64,000 nt of DNA from Udeniomyces pyricola. Its lineage: Eukaryota > Basidiomycota > Tremellomycetes > Cystofilobasidiales > Mrakiaceae. The DNA lies in assembly GCA_039545295.1 (NCBI GenBank), contig BCIK01000021.1, forward strand, positions 62,001 through 126,000. Direction: 5' to 3'. Of this stretch, positions 1 to 9,290 are shown in pieces (the first letter of the stretch is position 1; every line of letters begins with the position of its first letter). A model generated the notes under the pieces. The model saw nothing but the letters and a program-made list of their open reading frames with translations, ran no database searches and had not been told where the DNA came from. The position numbers were made by a program, and so were the translations under genes.

Positions 1-489
1 TCAGACACCCCCTCGCATCGACAGGCATACGCCCTGGCCCTGCATGGCATGCGCTACCGGCCGCACCAGGTCCGACCGTTATCAACGCACGTCCAGGGGG
101 TCAAACAGGCCAAAAAGCTTATCACTCCGGCTGCCATGGCCACGGCTGACGAAGCGCCGTTCGGATCTCGACTGGACTAGACTGGACTGGCGACGCGACT
201 TGTGTGGTCGGCGCGGTGAGGGTGTCAACAGTCCCTGGTCGGTGCGCTGCCATCACAACCCTGGCCACCCTTCTTCCCTCCCAACGGCCATCCACCGATC
301 TACCCACTGACCCACCCACCGACCCACCCATCGATCCCACAACCACCCACTGATCCACTAAGCCATGTGACCGCCCAGCTACGCGACAATCCATTCACAT
401 CACCAGTCGTCCTTGCAGTCTCGAGATGCGTCATGCTTGATATCGCATGTGAGTCATCTTGTCAGGACCATCGAGCTACCGCTGTCGCC

Positions 490-605
490 AGTCTACCGAA
501 GTACAGAGTGTAAGGTGCAGTGTGTAGTGTATGGTGTGTAGTGTGTAGTATGTAGTGTGTAGTGTGTGGTATGTAGTGTAGAGGGTATAGGGTACAGTGC
601 ATGAG
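490..605. repeat. TG-rich GTGTAG-type minisatellite
   Basis: Irregular tandem array built from short units such as GTGTAGT, ATGTAGT and GTGTGGT, almost purely purine plus T on this strand. The copies are imperfect and the array passes into GTATAGGGTACAG-like sequence at its right end. Confidence 0.7.
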
Positions 606-731
606 AGCAAGGATGTGGTTCAGTTGGCTGACCCGGATCAGCCAATGAGTGCGCGACCTCGACAAGAACGCGACCCTGACACGAGAACGAGAACCGATGA
701 GCTAGCTCGTCAGAGGCGTGACTGTAAGTAA

Positions 732-853
732 GAGTGCACGCACGCATAGCTGCAAGTATGCTACAAGTATGAGTGCATGCATAGCTACAAGTATGCTACA
801 AGTAGGAGTACACGCATAGCTACAAGTGTGCTACAAGTATGAGTACACGCATG
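732..853. repeat. Tandem repeat of about 35 bp, 3.4 copies
   Basis: Units start near 732, 771, 806 and 841. Each begins GAGTRCAYGC and contains two copies of CTACAAGTATG-like sequence. The copies differ by a few substitutions and small indels, so this is a slightly diverged minisatellite. Confidence 0.75.
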
Positions 854-871
854 AATCTGAGCAAGGGTATA

Positions 872-919
872 AGCAAAAACACACCCATCAGTACCAGCAA
901 GAACACACCCATCAGTACA
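872..919. repeat. 24-bp direct duplication
   Basis: Two adjacent 24-bp units (872-895 and 896-919) share the core ACACACCCATCAGTAC and differ at two positions. They directly follow the 35-bp array. Confidence 0.7.
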
Positions 920-980
920 AGCGAGCGAGAAGCCAAGTCAATTGTATGATCATCCACCACGGCGCACTACGCTAGTGAAC

Positions 981-1056
981 TACACTACACCATGCTACAC
1001 CATGTTACACCATGCTACACCATGCTACACCATGCTACACCATGCTACACCATGCT
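981..1056. repeat. 10-bp tandem repeat CATGCTACAC
   Basis: From 991 to 1050 the decamer CATGCTACAC occurs six times in exact register, with one change in the second copy (CATGTTACAC). It is flanked by a partial copy on each side. The period is about one helical turn. Confidence 0.9.
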
Positions 1057-2123
1057 AAGCGCACATCAGCCCCAACTCGAGACAGGAACACTGTCATCTC
1101 TCTACATTGCCATCGTCGCCTCTTGTTCTTTTCGCCTCCTCACTTCTGCGTCTCTTCGCGTACTCGGCTCTCCACCTCGTCATCTCTCCCTATGACCATA
1201 GCTGCCTGATCAGTCCCACTCACTGCTAAGGACCGAGCAGAGTCTGGCCCCCTTGCTGGTCGAGCCGGCTTCTCGAGCCGCGTTGTTGATTTCCCCTCCC
1301 CCCCTTTTCCCCCTTGCCTGGTGAAACAAGCTCGCCCGCCCTGTCCCGCTTCCTACGCATGATCTGTTCCTTTCGATCATCTCCTTTCCGTTCCGTCCCG
1401 TTTCGTTCCAGATCAGTAACCCCTTTTCGTTCCTCCTTCCTACCCTCGTCTGCTGTCTGCCGTTCAACTACCACTTGCAGCTTTCGACGCGACGCGTTTG
1501 TTGACACCCAGCGCAGCACGATACGATCGACCGATACAACTGACCGATACCCACGATCAAACAACCTTCCCGAGTCTGATCTGATACCGGAGATCCGCGT
1601 CTCGGAGATATGATACCAAGACGGCGAATACAGGACGTCTGCCGATGAGATGGCCTCAGATGAGAGCTCATCTGACAGATGAGTGGCCGGCCAGAGGAGT
1701 CATGTGTGAACGAAGGGGCTGGGCATATATGGAAGGCTGAGTGGGCAGAGTGAGTGGAGCAGCCGATGTCTCGAGCAGACCGGAAGAACTGGTGATGTAC
1801 AAGCACAGTGTTCGTCGTGTTGGTGCAGAGGAAAGAGCTGTATGGAGAAGCATCGACGGCATCGCATCGGCCGCATCGAGCACGAAGAGGCAGGCATCTT
1901 GCGCGCGGCCTTTGTGAGTGGTGGGGGGAGTGCACTGAAGCACGGTGCGGATGATGCCAACGGAGGGACAATATGATCAGCTCAACGAGAAGACTGATAC
2001 AATGAGCGGATGTCGACAGGTCGATGGTCGATGGTTCATCGTCGATCGTCGATAGTATATGATGTGGATGCCAGAGTCGATGGCTGGCTGGTAGATCAGA
2101 AGATAAGCCTAGCTAGGAGGGGA

Positions 2124-2144
2124 GGGGGGGGGGGGGGGGGGGGG
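2124..2144. repeat. 21-base G homopolymer
   Basis: Uninterrupted run of 21 G preceded by AGGAGGGGA. Its exact length may be affected by sequencing error. Confidence 0.85.
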
Positions 2145-2818
2145 CTGGCCGGGCTACACGACAGATCCAAGTCACGACAGACATCGAACCGAAAGAACGC
2201 ATGAGATCGCGCCTTTGCTTGACCTGTGCAGATCATGCTGTCGAAACAGACTTTGTGGGTGTTGATATGAGGAGATTGGGATCAAGATAGGTTGAGTATC
2301 GGCGATGATGTTGGACAGTTGAGGTCGAAGTGACTGTCCATGCGTGCGTGCATGTGTGGCTCCACGAGGAGGAGCGCGCGCATATGAGTCGCCGTGACAG
2401 TCGAGGTGGCGCGCATAGACGTGCAGACAACGCATCGACCGCATGGACTGCATCGACGTCGACCGCTCGTCTAGCTACGAACGCACGTTATACAAACTTA
2501 CAAGACCTCATTTCTCTGGCTTGATGGAATGATGATGACCGATCATGCGCTAGAATGTATTTACCCTCGCTCTTAGCTCATGAGACCTCTCAACTGCTCA
2601 GCATGCCCTCGCAACAGTATCTCTGCCCCATCAGACATGAATGCCATCGATTGGAGAACATCACGTGCAAGACAAGCAAGGAAGCATCGAAGGGACGATG
2701 TCTGTGATGGCATCATACTGATATGTGTTATGATGATCATGTGGTCGATTGGATGATATGTCTTGTTAAGTTCTGATCACCACCGGCGGCACCCCTCAGC
2801 CGGGCGTTCCCAGCTCCG

Positions 2819-3883
2819 TCATGTCGTCACTGCCCCCGGCCCAAGCATACTCATCCAGAACTGTACCAAATCGTCTCCAACCAGCGTCTCATCTATCCAT
2901 CGCCGTGTGCGACCCGCGATGAGCACGGCGAGTAGATGCTTGCACTGACGCGAGACAAGGAAAGAAATCATAACGGAACAAACCACGTCAGCTGCCTGCA
3001 CCACCGTTTGCTCTTGATACTTGCAAATTCAGGTATGGTCCACTCGGTTGTACTAAAGGCACATAAGCTGAACTCACTATACGAAATCCCATCGGATCAT
3101 TCACAGAGCTAGGATTCTCGGGATCAGGAACGACTATCGACATGGATGCGGGATCATGAATGCTCGCACGAGCTTTGGTTTTCGAAGGGAGGTAGATGTA
3201 GTGATAGGCAAAGACGGGACATGTGCAGAATGAGGTATAAGGCATGGACGTCTCAAGGGATGCAGGTGAGACGTAGTGAAATGTGGATGAAGTTGCGGTA
3301 GATTGGGTGGATGATGCAACCTGGTTCAGGCCGGGTTGGGAGAGGAGAACAACAAGTTGAGTCAGAGGGATCAACCGGGTAATGATATGGTCAGTTATGA
3401 AAAAAATGCGAAAATAGAAGGATTACCTTCCAGGTGATCTGACCCGAGGGGAGGGTCACTTTGTAGACTGGAGAGATATATCGCAGGTTTTGAACAAGCA
3501 ACCCCAAGAAAGGTCAGATCATGGGTTTCCTCTGTCTATCTGCTAACCTTGCATGCCCAGACGAACACTGGCAAACACCTCTCTTCTGCTCACCATCGGC
3601 TCGATCGATGATCGCAAGAGCGGATTGGATGAGCTGTTCGGGTAACAGGAAAGCGAGCTGTAAGATCTGGGCATCCTCCACTTGATCGGCAGCCACGGAA
3701 AGCGGTAAGACGAGACAGTTCAGCTTCGTGATGCCGTGGCGCGTCTGGCCTGGCGATGGATGCCCTTTCGTAAACCGATCAAGGATGAATGCTTTGTGGA
3801 CCTTTAGGAGGATTGATTGAGGCTAAGATAGTCTTCAAGATCTCAGAGACGTTGGGCACGTCGCTGACGGTGGTTTGATCCAT
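2819..3883 (-). CDS. SWS1: SWS1/ZSWIM7-like SWIM zinc-finger recombination factor
   Basis: Predicted 192-residue protein from five exons: 3802-3883, 3594-3680, 3427-3467, 3078-3320, 2819-2944. The joins keep phase and rebuild the SWS1/ZSWIM7 pattern: a helical start, then ...LLPEQLIQSALAIIDR, a VYKVTLPSGQITW strand pair, and a SWIM motif with CTCPVFAYHY followed by CKHLLAVLIAG. The SWIM ligands C-x-C and C-x-H are therefore all present. Family knowledge: SWS1 proteins pair with RAD51 paralogues in Shu-type complexes and promote RAD51 filament assembly in the nucleus. Oddity: about 50 residues, rich in Ser/Pro, separate the two halves of the SWIM motif, where animal proteins have about 10-15. 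The start codon at 3883 and the exon 1-2 join are chosen by phase only and are the weakest part. Neighbour: it is divergent from the dioxygenase gene, 872 bp away. Confidence 0.82.
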
Positions 3884-4755
3884 GACGTTTGCAAGGGCCG
3901 AGATGAGCAATGTACGGCCAATCGATAAGGCTACTGGTCAGGACCGAGCCGTGACCGAGCGATGGATGAAATGTAGCCATAAGTCGGTAGCGAGACGATT
4001 AGCGATTGGTCAGGGGATGTCGATGAGGTAAGGTCAACTATAGCCGCTCACCCAATGGAACGACCGGTAAGGTATAGTCGATTGACTCTAGTCCAGGGTT
4101 GGCGGTGACGGCGATGACCGGACGGATGAGATAACATGATCATCTTATTTTTACGGGCCAGAAACGCGTCGCGTCACAGCTTACGAATTACAACAGCATC
4201 AAGACTGACATGATCATCAGTCATCCGGATCATATCTCATGATCAGATGCGCTCGATTCAGCTTTGAATCCATGTGACGCATCGTATCGTATTACCGTCG
4301 TACATATTTCTACGGGTACCAATGGCTTGTAGCACACCCACTCAACTGAGCATCATGTGATATGCCGTGCGCTGGGATGGATGAGCAACATGATGATCAA
4401 AGAATGTTATGATGAGAAAAAGAATGGAAAACGCCGATGGCGTCGGTCATCTCCTACACCCTCTTGCGCCATCGCTGCGCCTTTGAGCTGGTCATGACAC
4501 CACCTCACTCCTTTCTAAGCTCCGACCTCGCTTCATCAGCCTGCTTTCTCATCCGGTCTCGCTCAGAATGACGAGATCATCGCAGGCTGCCGAAGCTAAC
4601 CTCCGAGCTCTATAAAGCAATGAAAAGTCTGGTGCTAGGTGTCTGTCCACTCACACCTCACTTCATCATCAGCAGCAATCCCAGCAACAGCAGCGACCTC
4701 CCACTTTCAACTCCAATAACCTCTTCACCTTTAGCCCCTTCTATCTTAACGCATC
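3884..4755. promoter_or_regulatory. Divergent intergenic region, SWS1-like / dioxygenase
   Basis: This 872 bp separates two divergent start codons and carries no convincing coding sequence. It contains several TGATCATC-like palindromic words around 4130-4260 and a pyrimidine-rich stretch (4660-4750) typical of a fungal 5' untranslated region before the dioxygenase ATG. Confidence 0.6.
4611..4617 (+). promoter_or_regulatory. TATA-like box of the dioxygenase gene
   Basis: TATAAAG lies about 140 bp upstream of the ATG at 4756 and is followed by a CT/CA-rich leader. The match is to the general eukaryotic TATA consensus only. Confidence 0.45.
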
Positions 4756-6651
4756 ATGGTTCGAACCGCTCCCAAGCAAGTTAACCTGTCCTCGGTCCTT
4801 CCTGAGCCTACCAAGGCTCGACTCGAGCGAGCCGGTATCCCAACCGAAAGCTACCCCTTCTATCGTAAGTAACGATCTATGATCCATTACTACGCATCTC
4901 TTACTTCCCAAGTCGTCTTCGGCTCAACGCTGATTCCGTTCTACTTTCCCATTTACGTCATGGTATGATGCAGCCGAAGCCCCCAAGGACGTTGCTACCG
5001 CTCGAGCGACCCAGGCCGAGCCGGCCCCTTACCAGGACAGGGGACTTCTCGCCCGAAAGGACAAGCACAACCTCTTCTCTGCCGCCCAGAAGGTCATCAA
5101 CCTTACTGAACACATCGGTACTGAGATTGTTGGTCTGCAACTCTCCCAGGTGGGTCAACCGTCCTTTTCACCCTGGAGGGAATGTGGAGTGAATGCCAGC
5201 GAAAGGCGAGAGTGAAGCTGAGGCTCCGGTGACTGAATGCCTTTTGGATTCTGCTCTTTCAACCCATCTCATACCTTCACTCTGGATTTCCCATCTCTTA
5301 GCTCACGGACGACCAGAAGAATGAGCTTGCCCTTTTGATCTCCGAGCGAACCGTCGTCTTCTTCCGAGACCAGGACCTCACCCCTCAGGGTAAGTCATTC
5401 CATCAGTTTGTTCATAGATTGCACACATTCATAGCTGACTCATTTCGCTTTTCCTTGGGCTTACTGCGCATCTTCTAACAACGATAGCTCAACGTGAACT
5501 CGGCTTGTACCTCGGACCTATCGAGGTCCACCCCACCTCTCCTCAGGTCCCTGGTCTTCCTGGTTCGTTGACATGTTCTCCGACGTCGAATGTGTCGTGC
5601 TCAGGATCGTCAAGACTGACGTTACTGTCTATCGTTTTCCTTATGAATTCACTCTTCCGGTGCTTTCCATCACTTTCCACGACCTCGACACTTTGGTTAC
5701 CTTAGGCATCAGGTTTGTCGTTTTTCTACCATAGTTCGTGTGCATGATGCTGCTCGCCATGCTGACCTTTCTACCTCCTTCACTCGCCATACAGCATCAT
5801 CTGGGACAAGCTTTCTCCTGAGACCAACCTTGGATTCCGAAACCAGTTCGGAACCTCGAACTGGCACACTGACCTCACCCACGAGAAGGTATGTCTTGAC
5901 TTTTATCTAGGAGCATGGTCTGTCCTCGTGGTCACATTGCTGATTTGCCTCCACTTCCTGTCATACTATGCCCCCGGATAGGCTCCCCCTGGTTACACCC
6001 ACCTCCACAACGATACTGTTCCGGAAGTCGGTGGAGACACCTACTGGGCGAGTGGCTACTCTGCTTACGACAAGCTTTCGCCCAAGTTCAGGACGATCGT
6101 CGATGGACTCTCGGCTGTGTACCGATCGGCGCATGAGTACAAGGATGAGGACGGCAACTATGCTCCTATCGAGACGGTTCACCCGCTCGTTCGAGTTCAC
6201 CCGGTAAGTGATACTTGAGTAGACTTCAGACTGCGAATCACGATGGCCAGGAGCTGACGGATCGCTCCATCTTTTCCTTTCCTGCGTACCCATGTAGGTC
6301 ACTGGCTGGAAGTCTCTCTTCATCAACCGAAGATACACCCTCCGCATTGTCGGCCTTGACCCGGCTGAGAGCAAGACGATCCTCGAGTACCTCTTCAACC
6401 TCTACGAGACCTCTCTCGATATCCAGGTCCGATTCAAGTGGACGCCCAATACGTCGGCCCTTTGGGACAACCGAATCAGTATCCACGCCGCTGTTTACGA
6501 CTACGGAGGACTGGCTCCTCGTCACGGAACCCGAGTTTCGACTTACGCTGACGTCCCGTCGTTTGACAAGGACGCTCCCTCCCGACGAGCGGCCCTCGGC
6601 CTTGACAAGCCAGAGGACTTTACGCCTCGACAGTACGCCAACGGCTACTAA
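4756..6651 (+). CDS. TauD/TfdA-family 2-oxoglutarate-dependent dioxygenase
   Basis: Predicted 374 residues from eight exons: 4756-4864, 4974-5149, 5302-5389, 5488-5562, 5706-5712, 5795-5888, 5982-6203, 6298-6651. The iron triad is visible as H176-T-D178 (in NWHTDLTHEK) and H320 (WDNRISIHAAVYDY). Arg332/Arg336 in PRHGTR are candidates for the 2-oxoglutarate carboxylate ligand. Family knowledge: these cytosolic enzymes couple Fe(II), O2 and 2-oxoglutarate to hydroxylate substrates such as taurine or other sulfonates (yeast Jlp1), releasing sulfite. The actual substrate cannot be read from the sequence. Exon 5 is only 7 nt (GCATCAG); without it the frame between PGLPG and IIWDK does not close. 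Length matches fungal family members. The start fits the context (CATC before ATG) and the first splice phase. Confidence 0.93.
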
Positions 6652-7554
6652 GTGCACGAGGATCGAGATACTGCTTTGATGGATGGGTTCGGGTCTGGGA
6701 TGTGGGATCTCTAGAGTCAGGATGAATATTAACGTTGTATATCATCTGCGTATGTCATGATTGGGTTCATTTCGACTTTTGGGTGCGGCTTTCGTCATGT
6801 GTTTCGTGAGGTACTATATAACTGGACGCGCATCACTAGAGAAGGAAGATAAAGTGACCAACATGCATGGTGTGGACGTTGTATGAATGATTGACTCGAA
6901 GAAGTGCGATCTGTCAGACATTTGACGGCAGGTACTTTTGACGACTAAACTCGAAAAAGCCAGGATCAGAAAGGCGATGCGCTCTTTGGAGTGTGTGTGC
7001 GCACAAGTGCGCGCATGTTGAGACTAGATCGATCCAAGGAGTTTGATTGCCATGGCGAACGAAGTCGGATGTTATCACCAGATGGAGCGTTGATTGGTTG
7101 AGGAGGATGACTAGAAAATATCATAATTCCACAATAGCTTCAAGAGGAGATGGCCTGATTTAAATGGATGTCAATATAATGGCCAACTAAAGAATTCCGT
7201 GATATTTGTGATAACATATATTTCAACAAACTAAACTGCCGCTGATGATCGATGATGAGGGAGCTTTCGCCTGACCCTCAACGTCCTTCATCGTCCCCAT
7301 TCAACCACCCACCCATCCGCATACATTGTACGCGCCCTCTCCCTCTCTCTCTCTCCATTTCCATCCCAGTATCCATCTTCGTCTCGCTTCGCTCACACGA
7401 TCTCCAACCCTTCCTGTCCTTGGGGTTTCTTTCTTCTTGGTTTCGCACGCGTTTCCGTTTCGTTTCGCCCCCCTTCTCCCCACTCTTCTCTCTCCTTCCA
7501 GATCCCACCAGGCCCCCACCCTTTCCTCAACTCTTCGTGAACTCCTCCAATCAG

Positions 7555-7588
<34 letters not shown>

Positions 7589-7590
7589 CG
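6652..7590. other. Intergenic, dioxygenase to bL34m
   Basis: 939 bp holding the 3' untranslated region of the dioxygenase, then AT-richer DNA (7110-7240) and a strongly pyrimidine-rich leader (7260-7550) ahead of bL34m. An ATG at 7252 is in frame with the bL34m start through that leader, but the extra residues are low-complexity (Ser/Pro/Phe, then a run of Asn). I treat it as untranslated. Confidence 0.55.
7555..7588 (+). repeat. (AAC)n microsatellite in the bL34m leader
   Basis: About eleven AAC triplets end two bases before the bL34m ATG at 7591. A CAA-type leader is unstructured in the mRNA; any effect on translation is inference. Confidence 0.85.
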
Positions 7591-8007
7591 ATGCCTCGCC
7601 TGGTTCTTTCTTCGCGTATCTTCTCCCGAACGGCGACGACCGCTTGCCCTACCTCTTCCACTCGGCTCAACGGTCACTTCAAACCGACGACGTCTCTCCT
7701 CTCCTCTTCTTCGTCCTCCCTCTTCATCCGTCCTTCTTCCTCATCACTCCTTCGCTCGTCTTCCCTTCTCTTCTCCTCCCAAATCACCCCCACCACCTCT
7801 TCGACCGTCCTCAACTCATTGGTATCTCACCGAGCGTTCTCCCAGACGTCTCCGAGCTTGAAGGGGAACCAATACGGTGATGAGTACCAACCTTCGAACG
7901 TCCGTCGGAAGCGTCGTCATGGGTTCCTCGCTCGACGAAGGACCGTCGCCGGGAGGAAGACCTTGGAGAGGAGGAGAGCCAAGGGAAGGTTCTTCTTGAG
8001 CCATTAG
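7591..8007 (+). CDS. MRPL34: Mitochondrial large-ribosomal-subunit protein bL34m
   Basis: Intronless frame of 138 residues. The last 37 residues carry the bL34 signature: [17 protein letters not shown], then [16 protein letters not shown], ending in SH. About 100 residues precede this block. They start [15 protein letters not shown] and are rich in Ser, Thr and Arg with no acids at first, as in a mitochondrial targeting presequence, and they end near a [10 protein letters not shown] motif that could be the processing site. Family knowledge: bL34 is a small RNA-stabilising protein of the large mitoribosomal subunit in the matrix. The start at 7591 is preferred because it begins the presequence; an upstream in-frame ATG at 7252 would add low-complexity residues. 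Neighbour: convergent with USO1. Confidence 0.93.
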   Translation: MPRLVLSSRIFSRTATTACPTSSTRLNGHFKPTTSLLSSSSSSLFIRPSSSSLLRSSSLLFSSQITPTTSSTVLNSLVSHRAFSQTSPSLKGNQYGDEYQPSNVRRKRRHGFLARRRTVAGRKTLERRRAKGRFFLSH

Positions 8008-9290
8008 ATAAAGGAAGGAAGGAAGGAAGAGGAGGGTTGAATGAAGATCGAGGGAAGGATAGACACGGCAAGAAGTATGGAGGGTGTTGAGAAAGGAGGG
8101 TGAGAGAGATTAGGGTTGGGAGGTAAGGGGTGGTTGAAATATGGATATGGATAGATGATTCCATCTACAACCTCACTTCAATCCCTTGTCATTTCCCCAA
8201 GTCGTCGATGGTGCAGGATTAGCCAGCCAGCTCCATGGTAAAGAAAGGGCGCCAGAGTTCGTTCTCTTTCTGTCTGGTACTTCCCTTCTAATGAGACGCG
8301 ATCAACCCCTTCCTTCTTCTTACTCTCCATAACCTGCCTCGGGGAAAACCCCTTTGATAGCAAGCCGAAACCTCCCTTGTATGAACTTATCCCGAAAGGT
8401 GTCCTTGCAAGGTAGCATCGTCATCGATTTGGATTCCTTTTGCGAGCGTACCCTTTCGGTATCGGGAGTCAAACCCGTTTGTGGAAACCATGGGACGGAC
8501 TCAATCCTCTCGACGGAAGCTAGATAAATGAATAGAAAAAAAAGAAGAAGAAAGTAACCCACGAAGGAGAAAGACTCGAAACTCTTCTCTCGTCGGGAGA
8601 AAGAAAGAAAAGAAAAAAAAAACCCTGTTCTTTCCTTTCTATCGAACATGAATTCCCCAATACTTTAAAACGACCGTCGAGTTGGCTGATCGATGAACGT
8701 CAAGCTTGGATTTTGAACCTCATCACTTCCTCCTTCCAAAGTCAACTTTTCTTTTTTTCTTTCCCTAGGATCATTTCGAGGGGACGAAATTATGGTTGGG
8801 TGGATATATGGTTCTTTTTTTTTTTTTTCAAAGTCGTCACGTCTGTCATGATGACCATGGGACGGATTTCCTTTCTTTTCTGTACTGTTCATCATGATCA
8901 CGAGGGAAGAGAGGAGGTGGCATATTTCGATACTGATGAGATGTCAATAGTCATACTACTATTAGTAGTAACTCGCGGGTACCAGTAACCAGTAGTCCTC
9001 AATACGCCGTATACATATATGTATGTGATACGAAGGATGCACGTGATAAACCGATTGATTTCCGTATTGTGTCTCTTCAGACTGAAGAGAGAAGGAAAAA
9101 AAAAGCATGCATTAACCACCAGAAAGAACAAACCTCCAACCGAAAAAGAACAACACCCAGAACCGCTCGTTTCTTCCTTCACACAACCAAGTGACTACTA
9201 GCGACGGAACTCGATCCCAGCTCGTCTGGCAACCCCCCCCCCCTTTCCCCTCTTCCTAATCTCACTTACTCACTCACACATCCCCTCCTC
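8008..9290. other. Convergent intergenic region, bL34m / USO1
   Basis: 1283 bp between two 3' ends with no gene recognised. It contains A- and T-rich tracts (8530-8620, a T run at 8815-8829) and a perfect hairpin of 8-bp arms, TACTACTA / TAGTAGTA, with a one-base loop at 8954-8970. A C run of about 10 lies near 9233. I searched by eye for a tRNA and saw none. Confidence 0.5.

Larger units (their letters stand above)
1..2818. other. Gene-poor, repeat-rich left end
   Basis: No reading frame here resembles a known protein or shows splice-linked conserved blocks. The open frames present are low-complexity or mutually overlapping on both strands. The stretch contains the four minisatellites listed separately (about 490 to 1056), pyrimidine-rich DNA around 1100-1480, a 21-base G run at 2124-2144, and mixed sequence to the 3' end of the SWS1-like gene. 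It may be intergenic, subtelomeric or the remains of a decayed element; the sequence alone does not decide. Confidence 0.6.

Noticed and set aside
1226..1971. Two overlapping minus-strand frames (112 and 167 codons) in the left gene-poor region
   Set aside because: No motif, low-complexity or Cys/His-scattered composition without spacing of a zinc finger, and no splice-linked continuation.
7252..7590. Upstream in-frame ATG extending bL34m to 251 residues
   Set aside because: The added 113 residues are Ser/Pro/Phe low complexity plus an Asn run from the AAC repeat, while the ATG at 7591 starts a typical mitochondrial presequence.
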